In this document: piece by piece, positions 1 through 10,004 of the stretch
Layout of the letters: each line of letters begins with the position of its first letter
Numbering within the stretch: position 1 is the stretch's first letter
Source: Dictyophora rubrovolvata
Taxonomy: Eukaryota > Basidiomycota > Agaricomycetes > Phallales > Phallaceae
Reading direction: 5' to 3'
DNA length: 64,000 nt
NCBI GenBank assembly: GCA_029959195.1
Contig: CP114117.1
Location: 248,001 to 312,000 of the forward strand
Notes under the pieces: model-generated
Told to the model about the DNA's origin: nothing
Seen by the model: the letters and a program-made list of their open reading frames with translations, nothing else
Databases searched by the model: none
Translations under genes and position numbers: made by a program

Positions 1-243
1 ATGAGCCTCAACTATCGGTTGCTGAGGAAGAACATACTACTCACCTGAGCGAGAACCTTCATCGCCAGCTGTGGTGTTATTGAGCCATCAGTAATCAGTT
101 CGTCAAGCGAGTCCGTAAGGGCCATGCCAATTCTAACCGGAAACAAAGGGAAAGGGAAGAGGCAGTCCATTTGAAGAACTCAAGTTAACGCACGAAGATC
201 CTCGATAGAATTCGTAATAGACTGTATCCTTGGTCCCAGACAT
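1..243 (-). CDS. TOA2: Transcription factor IIA small (gamma) subunit, partial at window edge
   Basis: TFIIA gamma pairs with the large TFIIA subunit and stabilises TBP on promoter DNA in the nucleus. Exon 1 runs 243-194 and reads [17 protein letters not shown], the family's usual YYExYRxSxIG start. A 61-bp intron (GTGCGT...TTAG, 193-133) leads to exon 2 (132-45), reading [16 protein letters not shown] and then [13 protein letters not shown], which is the conserved N-terminal helical region. A GTGAGT donor follows at 44, and the rest lies beyond the left edge. About 46 of the roughly 110 residues usual for the family are visible. The exons are too short to appear as long ORFs. The start is the only ATG giving the canonical N-terminus. 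No damage is seen. This single-copy housekeeping gene marks the left end of the repeat-rich region. Confidence 0.87.
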
Positions 244-1091
244 TTTGTTCGAGAGGCCTGAGCACTGCCGTAGCGAATAACGTTCAGGAAATCGTCCGTC
301 GTCGGTGGACGAAATTCAAAGCGATTGATTGATCGCGTCAGACTCGGCAATATCGGCGCACACCCCAAAGTTCAAACACAGCCGCTTGCGGCGCTTGTGA
401 GTTCAATCCTATCGGCCACGGTACACACAGCACACCACGCTGCAATCAATCCGCCTTAGGAAATGGGTATAGTTGATATGGCAATCCAGAAACTATTTTC
501 TCTATATGTCGTCGCGGGGACTCTGAGTGAGTAAGTACAAAACAGAACAAATAAGACTTTCTTAATACTTCTTGTGTGTCACACAACAGTAAGTGAAGTC
601 TGAAGAGAGAGAAAAACTTTCAGAAAGCCACACGCTAATGATAATCTCGTATGCATAAGCGGACACCGTCATGATCTTGACTCATACTGGCGTAGTGAGT
701 CGATCGTCAAAGGTCATTATTGCTGACATGACGTGAGGTTAGCTGCTGAGGAATGCGAGATGATGACTTAGAAATGAAACCTTTTAACCCTGTTTACGTT
801 GCCGCCGTGGATGGGTCAATTACGCTGTCAGATTGATTGACGATTGAAAATTGACCAGTTTTAAAAAAGAATAAAGGACCAATTTTGTAGTAGGTAGAGC
901 ACACTGGAGCTCACCGATGTCTTTCTCTATCACCTTTTCCTTCTGAACACCAGGTTTGTTTCTTCTATTTAGCTCATTTCCCTAATGGTGGTTATGCGCG
1001 TCGCGAAGCGTCTGGAATTTCCATCATCAAGATTCTATCAGTCACAAAACAATATTGAAAGTCAACATTCGATTTGCGTCTTTTAAATCCC
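244..1091. other. Intergenic region between TFIIA gamma and the MFS gene
   Basis: About 850 bp without a supported gene. It should hold the promoter of the TFIIA gene (to the left) and the 3' flank of the MFS gene (to the right), both on the minus strand. No repeat or mobile element was recognised. Confidence 0.5.
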
Positions 1092-3150
1092 TCAAAGTGG
1101 ATGCCATCTAGATCCGTACAAGTGACATACAAAAACCATGAGACCTCCAAGAGCCATCAGCCCGGAAAATAACCCACACGCTCTAGCAGTACCTAAGTTA
1201 TCAACAGCATCTCCAAGATAAAAAGGTCCAATCTGAAAAAAAAAGTTAGATGAAAAAGATACTTTTAGATGAGCCGACTTAACGAATCCCCAGAGTTGAC
1301 GTAGGAAACTGACAAAGGCTGAAACGTGACCCGTCTGATCTATGTATGTCTCGATTGCGTAGGTTGTACAGATTGATGAGACAATCTGTTGCCCGAATAC
1401 TGTTATCGCTGCGCCGATGTCCTTTGTATGAAATGAAAAAAAAAACAACGATTCTTTCATGCTGGTGCATACTTACTGGAGTGATATTCCAGTGACCTTT
1501 CTGAGCGTTTTGAAGCTGAACACCCCACACTGAAATCGGAAATAATTCGAACCATTAGTTTACGGAGCAACGACATAATGTAATATTCAAACTGGACAAA
1601 CCAATTAGACCAACCACAGAACAAACAAAGCCCGGGTAAATCAGGAGAAGACGGTGTTCAGGCACTCGATTACCTGTCTTCTTAGCACGCCAATTCATAA
1701 ACACGTCACTTCCTCGTCCAACCAGAATCTCTCCTATTATTGCTCCGACTAATTGTGCGATTACTTGAAGCCCAATTTGTCCTGGTGTAAGTCCAAATTT
1801 CGCTCCGAATATCTGGATAGATAAATTATCAAGAGCGAGACAGAGCTGCTTAATATCTGATAGATACCTTTGGTACGAAAACGGTCTATCGAATTCGGAA
1901 TGAATTATTATATTAGCCTGGCATGTAGACACTTACAACGAATATGTTTGCATGACAAAATACCAACGCATTTGCAAGGGATGGTAGAAAAACGGTAGGA
2001 TATCTAAGACCGACATAAAAAGGTCGTAGGAATTCCTGGAGGTGAATGGGTTCATTTTGATAAATGGGGAATCGGTACCATTTACGCCTCGTAGATGAAG
2101 TCTCACGGTAATCCCGTTTTGGCTTCAAAGTTTCATATCCGAATAATAAATGAGCAAAAAACAATGCCAGCTGCAGAGCGGCTGTTAAATCAAAGGCTGC
2201 ACGCCATCCGCGATTTTGGATAAGGAACCCAAGCCTGGGACTGTTCCAGTTTACTTTGGTTTAGTTGCACATTTAAAGCGCTTACATGATTGGGGCTAGA
2301 AGAGGGCCGGTGCTGACCATCAATGCTACGCACGGCAGAATCAGGATACGCATGTTTAGGCATAACATTTAACCATACACCAGACACCCATCTTTTCCCC
2401 GCATTCTTCAGGCCGAAACATTTCTCTCACGGTACAGGCTCCCAGAGATAAGGGTGGGGATATAAATATCGCTAAAAACTTTATTAGTGTGATAGAATTT
2501 TATTCGTGTACTAGGAGAATATCAACCCTGTAGCGCCCTCGTTACCATAAGGGATCCATAGGAATGACAGAATACTCCTGCCAGCGTGCACACAGCGGAG
2601 AGGAAAGCTGAAATCAAATACACGGGCCGCCGACCAATCCGGTCGGATATCGGTGTCCATATCAAAGGAAATGTACCCAGCAAGATAATAGGTACAGATC
2701 TAGGAAACTGTTAAAACAGGTAGTAAATTATGGACTAGTTTATGTATGATACCCACACGAGAAATGTGGCCTTGTTTATGCTGACGTCGAACTCTTCGGA
2801 TATTTGCATAAAAGCTGGAATAACGATGCCTAGGTTTGAGTGTATATGCTTTAAATATCAGGAATAATGGGTGTATTTGAATGAGAAACGTGCCTGCAGT
2901 GAAAGGAGCTTGCATAGTGTGTAAGCAGACAATTGCTAGGACGCTGTTTTTGCGCCATCTAGTTAAGTGTCGGTTTGAATGAGAATGTTGGTAGTATGTG
3001 TAAGGTTGCGTACTTTGACCATTTTTTGGGATCATCGTTGTCCAATGAAACAGTGGTTTCGAAAGTTTCAATTGCATCTTTACGCTCAACGTTGTCTTCG
3101 AGCTGATCGACGTCCTTTTCATAATATGAAGGGGGCTTTACACTGGACAT
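1092..3150 (-). CDS. Major facilitator superfamily (MFS) transporter, DHA1-like
   Basis: A multi-exon membrane transporter, probably a proton-coupled exporter of small molecules at the plasma membrane; the substrate cannot be read from sequence. The start at 3150 (MSSVKPPSYYEK) precedes an acidic cytoplasmic tail and the DPKKWSK motif typical of fungal MFS proteins just before helix 1. The next exons carry helix 1 (SVLAIVCLHTMQAPFTAGTF), FMQISEEFDVS, and the MFS signature loop WTPISDRIGRRPVYLIS near 2,650. Later exons give the cytoplasmic loop (around 2,000-2,120), GLTPGQIGLQVIAQLVGAIIG near 1,750, and a C-terminal helix ending GSRWHPL at 1092. Introns are about 50-70 bp with GT...AG ends. 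No stop was seen inside the exons read. Neighbours suggest no pathway. The transporter class is secure; the subfamily is inferred. Confidence 0.82.
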
Positions 3151-4325
3151 GGATGAAGTTCGATCGATCACAGTATACAAGCCAACCTTGAATTCCTACT
3201 GGGTGTTTTTAAATATGAGTTAAGGCAGGGCCAGTATAAACGTGGTATACTATAGAAGAAAGACACGGCTAGTGGTCACCGTATAAAGAAGCGTTGATTC
3301 GATGCCTGGCTGCAAGGCTCGACCTGTGACCAGCGTATTTGAAAAAGGTCCCTAATATGAATGAGGTCGATTCTCGGCTTTCGTGGGATTCACAATTCCA
3401 CTAGACTTTCAGCGTCAGGATAATCAATGGGTAAGCTCGAGCGTTACAGCATGCATTGATTCGATGGAGGGATTGATTAATTTGGTTGTAACATTCACAC
3501 GTCAAGAATCAAACAAGTTGCCTCGAGGTTTCGTACTGGCCCTGGTACGCAAACTTCAAAATGTTATTTCCACAGACACACAGCTACTAATTCACGTACC
3601 ATCATCAGTCTGGAACTAAAGTGCTGAATATCCGAATATAAATGTAGTAACACGCCTCTAGGAATTGAACGAAGAACTGGGGTTACTCTCCAAACAATTT
3701 TCACTGATTTTCACAGCACTTCCCATGGGGTCCCACAGAGAATTCTAGCTGACCCCGCAGTAGATTTAATCCCAGGAACTGGTAGTGAGTCATAAGTAGC
3801 CATACATAGTCTAAGCTAGTAATAAGTCCCACCTACTAGTACCCGATCCGATACCAAATTGTGCGCAAGTAGTCGAAAAAGGGTTTATGGAGATCGTCGA
3901 CGGAACAATCGCACCGAGTCGCAGTTAGAAATGCACCTTTTTATAAGAGTCCCATCCCACAGCCTGAGATGATATGTTAATACAACGGTTTTTTTTTTGG
4001 GAAAGCAGCGTGGTGACGCGTTCAATCGTGTTGACGTCGAGGGTTCCGCTTTGCTTCCGTGTCTTACACAACTAAATTTACGTAATCCGTTTTGTCAGCT
4101 GAGCTTCAACTCCAACTTTGAGCCAACTTCGAACTTCAAGTTCTACCGGGTCAAGGCCAATCCACACGAATCCGCGGATAGGCATTTTGAATAACACGGG
4201 TCAAACTAATAGCATTCAAGTTGTTGTCTGGGACATTGAAGCTAGAGGGCCAGTTTTGTCAATGTTCTACACCATCTTCCACGAAATATATCAGTCGTCT
4301 ATCATCGCTTTAGGACAGCCTCTTC
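3151..4325. other. No supported gene
   Basis: About 1.2 kb upstream of the MFS gene. Short open stretches on the plus strand (3,383-3,619, 3,997-4,194, 4,118-4,336) show no recognisable domain. The promoter of the MFS gene should lie at the left end. The rest may be decayed coding sequence continuous with the fragment at 4,326-4,837. Confidence 0.4.
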
Positions 4326-4837
4326 TTGGTCCATGACATGCATGGCATGTCTGAAATATTGCTTACCGGGCCTGCCACGCATGACAGAGAAATAGGAAAA
4401 GTATGGAGCTTGCGTGTGCATGAAGTAATGGCCCCTCTTTATCACGATTATTTGAATATCTCAAGATTTGGAATGCTGCCAGCTAATTCGGACACTGAAC
4501 GGTATCAAGATGCTATTACTATCGTGGTTGGATATCTCACTCATTTTTAACCAGACTAATTGGGCGGTACAGATCAAGCTCCGATGAGAACACTGAAGTA
4601 TTGGAATATGGGCTGACAGCGTGGAGTAAAGCAATTTTCTCATACTTCACGAAGATAGATGGCAATGGCTGGGCGATAGGTCCACATGGCCAACTTCTGT
4701 TCTGGGTCCCGGAAAAGATGCGAGAGGGCCTGTGGTTTCCGTGCACAGCGTATACAACCCAAAACAAGATTACAAAACTCAACTTCAACAGATTTGTACA
4801 TGGTGCAAAGTGGACAGAGTGTAGTCGTCGCCCATGA
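4326..4837 (+). pseudogene. C-terminal fragment of a large fungal protein with the LLFWVP...FVHG motif
   Basis: The piece at 4,601-4,837 reads GNGWAIGPHGQLLFWVPEK, then REGLWFP, then ITKLNFNRFVHGAKW and TEC. This order (GW..GP...LLFWVP, R.GL..P, KL....FVHG..W..C) is the C-terminal signature common at the end of WD40/NACHT-type and related repeat-rich proteins of Agaricomycetes. The preceding stretch 4,326-4,550 is open but not assigned. No repeat domains or upstream portion are present, so this is read as a remnant, not a gene. It could instead be the last exon of an unrecognised gene reaching back into 3,300-4,300. The motif match comes from memory of the family, not from a search. Confidence 0.5.
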
Positions 4838-5879
4838 TATATAATATATTAATAAGCTCACATTGTGTAAAAACTATGCATAATGCATAAGTTCGATTTC
4901 AATTTTAACCCCAATTCGTCTTACATTATACGGGTAAAAATGTACCAAAGAAAGTTAAAGGAGAGAGGCGGATAGATGTTACTTACATAGCACATCCGCC
5001 GCGTCCTTGGCCTTAGTTATTGGCCAGAAGCCGTGTGACATATACAGTTGCCCAAGTCACATTTTCATCCTTCAGACTGCATGGTCATAATCCGGTACGG
5101 AAAGATATGGTAGGCTTTTTAGGTTTTTGAAAATCGTTTCCTGTATCTTTTATATTCACAGCCCGCTTTTAGAAAGGTTAAAGAGTCGCGTGGCAGTGTT
5201 GTCCACTTACAAATGTACAGCCAAGCTGTCCCAGATGCGCGCGTGCAAGGCACACATCTATCAGTCGTCTGGGATCGTCCTTCATAGTGTTCAGTCGATT
5301 GGTCCGATCCCGCTTAGTGAAATGAGATCGATTGCCTGTTTGGGATGGAGGACCCCAGTAACCTAAAAAATTGTTGTAAATAGGCGACGTTCTAAATATA
5401 CAAATCTGAACTTAGAAAAGGTAACAAATAATTGAGTGGGAGAACTAAAGCATCATAAACCAATAGGATCCCCTCGATAATGATGGTTTTTTAGCTGAAA
5501 AAAAAAAGTAATGTGACTGAAAAGTCACAGAAAAGTGACATAACAGGGAGACGAACCCGCGATGCAAAGCCCTACGACGTCGATGAGTCATGATTAAGAT
5601 TGTCCACTGAACAGGTCTGTGCCCTACGAGAAAGCCATAAGACTGTGCAAACATTTCATGCTGCCACAGATTGTGAAAGTGCTAGCTAGACATCATTTCG
5701 AAAAAAGTAACTAATATATTGATTTGTTTTCTGAGGTTGAGAACAGGAAAATACGAATGGAATATATCACATGGGGCCTTCAATGTTCCAACAGCATGAG
5801 TGCATTATAATACAGTTGATAGCAATAAGCATATAAAGTATGTTATGTCTGAACGGTACAGCATATCCTATAGAGATAT
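4838..5879. other. No supported gene
   Basis: About 1 kb of AT-rich sequence. A tRNA-like stretch at about 5,530-5,620 was examined and rejected. The right end holds the target duplication of the solo LTR (GATAT, 5,875-5,879). Confidence 0.45.
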
Positions 5880-6284
5880 TGTCAGGGCTACTCACTCAGA
5901 CTAGAGGGAGGGGATCCTAAGCAAAATATATTCTAGGAATAATACTAACTCACCTAGAGGGAGGGGATCCTAAGAGAACAAACTTAGGGATCCCTCCTCT
6001 AGGGCTACTAACTATATACTATGAAAACGACGAAGGCCACACGCAGCCTTCGGTTCATGGACTGGGTGCGGATACACGCCAGTCCTGGACTTTTAGCTGG
6101 GGCCTAGGCCATGGCTCTGATGAGAACAGGCGCTTAGCACCCGTTGAAGGGAAAATGGGAATACGGAAGGAGAGGGAAATGCAAGAGATGGGATAGAATA
6201 CGAGAAATATGGAAATAAATAAAATAGACCAGAACCGAAGATAAATGTAGGAAAATAAGGGGACGACACTAGCGTACCCTGACA
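5880..6284 (-). mobile_element. Solo LTR of the 6.1-kb Gypsy family (copy 1)
   Basis: A 405-bp repeat with ends TGTCAGGG...CCCTGACA, flanked on both sides by a perfect 5-bp duplication, GATAT (5,875-5,879 and 6,285-6,289). It matches the two LTRs of the Gypsy element at 48,470-54,603 over its full length. Minus orientation. A fossil left by LTR-LTR recombination. Confidence 0.9.
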
Positions 6285-6692
6285 GATATTGTGTTGTTGG
6301 TTTGACTCCCCCTCTGCCTTACATTTTTTCAATCTTTTCTTCCTTGTCCAGCTAATGCTCCTCTGTCTATCCTTACCTTTGCTGCTTTTTTTACTCTTAT
6401 ATTCGCAATTGTTTCCTCATGTCAGGAAGTCTTTTTTATTACCCAGTATATTACTCATTCCTAAGTATGAAGTTTCAATGGGGCTTTATCAGTCATCACA
6501 CTTTATGATTGGGCAGAGCCCTTTGTAATTTGATGTTATTTAATACTATTTTTGTACTATTTTCTTAGGCGATGGTGGCTGGTGTCCTCTCCAATTATAT
6601 CAAATCTCAGATTTCATCGTCGCATCGGACCAGTTAACTAGGAACTCTCCTTCATATATCTGCTTTCTGATAACTACTACAACCAACATGGC
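6285..6692. other. No supported gene
   Basis: About 400 bp of pyrimidine-rich plus-strand sequence between the solo LTR and the unknown gene at 6,693. It may hold that gene's 5' part, but nothing is recognisable. Confidence 0.35.
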
Positions 6693-6965
6693 TTGGAATC
6701 TTTTTCATATATCTACTATGAGCGGTCAGAAGGCCGAACTGCAGATATCCCACTTCCACTTCCAGGTCCAGCGCAAACATTGGCAATAGTGTTACCTGCT
6801 CTGTCTGAGCGGGAAGTAGAAAGATATGGGGTGATACCTTATCCTTTTACGTATGCTGTAAGTAGAAAGCGCAGGACTTGCTTTGTAATAAGCTCGCTGA
6901 TTTCAATAATCTCCAAAATAGATGGTCCTTCAGCAGATAATCAAGGCTTTCAGCTCATATAGATC

Positions 6966-7447
6966 TAGTGATGGATTCAGTTTGGTTCAGTTCAGTTCGG
7001 TCTGAAACCAGTTCATACTTGGCGACCCATTGTAGTTTGAGTTCGGTTTGATCCCAGTTCAGTTCGAAACTGGTTCTAAACCAGTTTGATTGGTTTAAAA
7101 AGACTTGTGTTTAATGCAGGTAATTGTTGGGCGCTAATGCTTAGTAATCACAATTAGTAATGTCTTTCGGGCTCCTCCACTTACTGATGGGCTGATATTT
7201 GGCTGTAGATGAAATGTTCAGAGACTAGGGAGCTCAAAGATGGTAATATGAGAGGAAGTGTGAACAATCTCCTTTAAAAATGTATAGTTTAAAGCCTATT
7301 TTCAGTCTCAGAAACCCTAGGTAATTTGACTCTAGTCAAACCAGTTCAAAATTTTGAATGATCCCAGTTTGAGTTCGGTTCCCAAACTGGTTCCAAACTG
7401 CATCAAACTGGTTACTGCGGTTTCGAATCGAACTGGATCCATCACTA
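6966..7447. mobile_element. hAT-type MITE, 482 bp, with 8-bp target duplication
   Basis: The termini are inverted repeats: left TAGTGATGGATTCAGTT, right (reverse complement) TAGTGATGGATCCAGTT. The TAGTG start fits the hAT terminal rule YARNG. The flanks are TATAGATC (6,958-6,965) and TATAGACC (7,448-7,455), an 8-bp duplication with one mismatch, as hAT elements make. The interior is rich in variants of AACCAGTTTGA and GTTCGGTT in both orientations (subterminal repeats), with no coding capacity. Confidence 0.85.
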
Positions 7448-7913
7448 TATAGACCTTACATGAATACAGACAACAGTGTCCTTCATTATTGTATGAAGAA
7501 TGTGAAAGAAGAGTTTGTTTGGGCGGATGTGCAACTAGAACATTGGCTGCTGTTAGTTCAACCAGGAGCTGAAATTGGACTATGTCCTTCTGAAACTCTA
7601 TTTCTCATTGGGTTGGTGTTTTTGATATATGGAGGGGAGGTTGGAAACAGCAAAACTCACTGGACTCATTCTGATAAGGACAAGATTAGTCGGGAGATTT
7701 GGATTGATCATCCAAGGTCTCTTCAGGTGAGTTGCAGAATCAATACGCTTGTGGTTATAACCCCTGTCTATAGGAAGCCAATGTCCTGGTTTGGAATGCA
7801 ATAGACTCCTTGAGTGATCTGAGTGGTTTTGAGTCTTTGCGTACGTAGTTCTAACATATTTTACTTAGATTTATTTCTTGCCAATATCTGTTTCTTTCGG
7901 TTTTACCTCAGTT

Positions 7914-7931
7914 GGGGGGGGGGGGGGGGGG
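7914..7931 (+). repeat. Poly-G tract (18 G)
   Basis: An uninterrupted run of 18 G on the plus strand directly after a TTTTACCTCAG putative splice acceptor. Length is likely to vary between alleles or with sequencing error. Confidence 0.85.
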
Positions 7932-8198
7932 AAGCGGCAGGTCTTTTAGATATTTTTATTTTGAAAAAGCAACATGTGGAGATATAAGAAGTGAATGGAG
8001 AGAGTTTCCCTTGGAGGCATATGCACATGATAGCCTCTGGAGGGAGATTGTTCCACAACCTGGAACATTTTTGGGATTCAAATTACAATTGGAGGACAGC
8101 TCTCCTCCATCATATGCTCCACCAAAGTAGGTTGGGCTATTATATTTGTTGCAGCGAAGCACAGCACAATCAATTGAATAGGTTTTTCTTGGCTATGT

Positions 8199-8800
8199 TT
8201 GAAAGTAAAGGTAGTTGTCGCTTATGCTCATGAATATTTTCCATCCAATGTGAGGTTTCTTTTGCATGAGCTAGAAATTTACCAGAGACAATTCGCAGAG
8301 ATCTCTCCAGAGGCATGGGGAGTCGTGGTAGATGGGATTAATTCTCTTGCAGTGAAAGCCAGTTATTTACTCGTTCTCTCCAAATGAAATAAAGGCATCT
8401 GTACTGCTTTCACTCATCCCAGAATGGAGACTTTCTGCTATATCTACCATTGTTCCTATTAAGACAACAATTGGTAGGCAAGGTCAGACAGTGATATGGC
8501 GCATGCAAATGAGCCAGCAATGATCTTATAGAGTTGAACATAGTGGATATTTCAAGGATATCGAAGATGATGAACTACCCCATTTGAAAAATACAATTGA
8601 GAGATCCTTGTAGCCTGATGTATAATGTTGAATGTCTATTGTTGGCGTCCATGTTGAACGTGCCAATAACCTCTCTTTGTTCCATGTTCTTGAAAAGGGG
8701 GGCTAGTATGGATGATCTACTTGGCCAAATGAGTACCCATGAATGTACCTTTGTTGCTCTCAAACTATTTTTTTCCCCTTCAAGTGAGTTACTACATGAA
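8199..8800 (+). pseudogene. UBL-family gene remnant (copy A)
   Basis: 8,240-8,340 reads YFPSNVRFLLHELEIYQRQF then AEISPEAWGVVV, the end of the first ubiquitin-like unit of the family seen at 21-25 kb. Around 8,380-8,490, in another frame, it reads VIYSFSPNEIKASVLLSLIP, EWRLSAIYTIVPIKT and GRQGQTVIWRMQ, the family's C-terminal domain. The second ubiquitin-like unit that separates these in copies B and E is missing here. Stops and frame changes mean it is not functional. The 3' flank to about 8,850 (AAAAAAACACTCAATAAA) also matches the 3' flank of copies E and G. The family is described under copy B/C. Confidence 0.6.
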
Positions 8801-8948
8801 TGATATAATTGTAATTACAGAAAAAAACACTCAATAAATACAAGGGAAAATAGCTTGACTTCAATCAGCACATATACTTTGAACTCTGGACAACCTGTAC
8901 ACTCTGTGCTCAAATGATGATGATCACTAGTCAGGTAGCCTTCCACGG

Positions 8949-9473
8949 TGTCACACTCTGCGTGCCACACCTTCCTAATTTGGAAGTCTGATCCCATTCT
9001 GCTTATTTCCATACTCACCCTGCATCTCTGTAGCAATCCCATCCCATACTTGTCAGTACTCTGTCTGGACTTCAAGTCCATCACCTTCCTTATGGGGAAA
9101 CCAGCTCCTGACTCTTAGTAAAAGGAACGAAGATTTTATAATCATCACCCCTAGCTATGTACAACCATATGCTACCTTTCCTTATTTATTCTTATCCCCA
9201 TTCCCGTAGTTCCGTTCCCTCTTGTATTTAAAACCCCAGTTTCCAGCTATGGATCCCTAGTCTGAATATCAGCTTTATTAGTCTCATCTCATACTCTCTA
9301 AGTCCCTGCCACTCTGAAATTGAGGGATATATGAAGCTGGGCGAGTGGGCGCAGCTTCTAAGCTGAAGCCGAGTCCCTCGTCCCGTACTTCTGTATTCCG
9401 TCTCCCACCTGTCCCCAGCGGTCCGGACTTTCTCGGAGACATCCGGGATAGTCCCGGACCGCCGTACATAACA
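8949..9473 (+). mobile_element. Solo LTR, second Gypsy-type family (525 bp)
   Basis: Ends TGTCACACTCTGCGTGCC...ATAACA, with a perfect 5-bp duplication CACGG on each side (8,944-8,948 and 9,474-9,478). It contains TATTTAAAACCCC as a likely core promoter. It is homologous to the 660-bp solo LTR at 60,812-61,471 (shared GGCGAGTGGGCGCA block). Sequence just before it (8,920-8,948) is UBL-family 3' flank. Confidence 0.87.
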
Positions 9474-10004
9474 CACGGGAGATGTCGCACAATCGCCTAT
9501 TGAGCAAAACGGCCACTGAATAGTATCACTGGGAGAGGCAACTTTGTTGAATTTTAGTTCGATTAATGTGTGATGGGAGGTACTTGCATCATTTTCTTGT
9601 CACCTGCCAGTTAAAGGACCTGAAGCTCATTTTCCGAGGTAAACTGTGCACCACAGATACATGTTTTTGACCAAACAGACCTGAACACTTTTTTGGTCCA
9701 ATTATCTATGAAGGGAGAGCCTTCACACTGTTAGGGCTTTAGCAGAGGGACTAAGATGATAAATTTGTGAAAATACCTCATGTGCACCAGGCACCTCGGC
9801 ACGCTCTTCAGTATCATAGTCTCTGGTTGCCAGACCTTTGGGTGCAGATTGTTTGGTAGTAAGCTCGAGTTGTAAGTGGGATACACCTATGATTCATCCA
9901 AACCCATGTGCAGACCTCTTGAGAGCATCAAGAATGTCTATGCCTTTGCCATATCTCAATTCCCGGGCACAGCGGTTCAAGACTTGCGAGTTGTTAGATC
10001 GTGC
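9474..10004. other. No supported gene
   Basis: About 530 bp downstream (3') of the DUF6535 gene. No repeat or coding signal was recognised apart from the solo LTR's target duplication at its left end. Confidence 0.45.

Larger units (their letters stand above)
6693..8130 (+). pseudogene. Unknown multi-exon gene interrupted by a hAT-type MITE
   Basis: Several coding-like exons can be followed on the plus strand. 6,693-6,855 reads PLPLPGPAQTLAIVLPALSE and REVERYGVIPYPFTYA before a GTAAGT donor. 7,460-7,725 reads FVWADVQLEHWLLLVQPGAE and SDKDKISREIWIDHPRSLQ before GTGAGT. A short exon around 7,773-7,840 reads EANVLVWNAIDSLSDLSG. 7,930-8,130 reads SEWREFPLEAYAHDSLWREI and ends SSPPSYAPPK-stop. 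The 482-bp MITE at 6,966-7,447 lies between the first two groups, in a putative exon or intron. The 18-G tract at 7,914-7,931 sits just after a putative acceptor. No domain was recognised. UBL copy A follows directly; the two could be parts of one gene, but nothing proves it. Confidence 0.35.

Noticed and set aside
180-368. 62-aa minus-strand ORF beginning MGCAPILPSLTRS.
   Set aside because: It overlaps TFIIA gamma exon 1 in another frame and runs into that gene's 5' flank; the TFIIA reading is clearly the real one.
5530-5620. tRNA-like sequence on the minus strand (GTTCAGTGG ... GACTCATCG ... GCGGGTTCGTCTCC).
   Set aside because: T-arm-like and D-arm-like motifs are present, but the T stem does not pair over 5 bp and no matching acceptor stem was found. 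At best a decayed tRNA or SINE relic.
5880-6284. Classification of the TGTCAGGG...CCCTGACA repeats as MITEs.
   Set aside because: Two copies are the paired LTRs of the Gypsy element and the others carry 5-bp duplications, so they are solo LTRs. Short ORFs of 60-110 aa inside all copies (reading PYFSTFIFGSGLFYLFPYF) are chance frames in the LTR.
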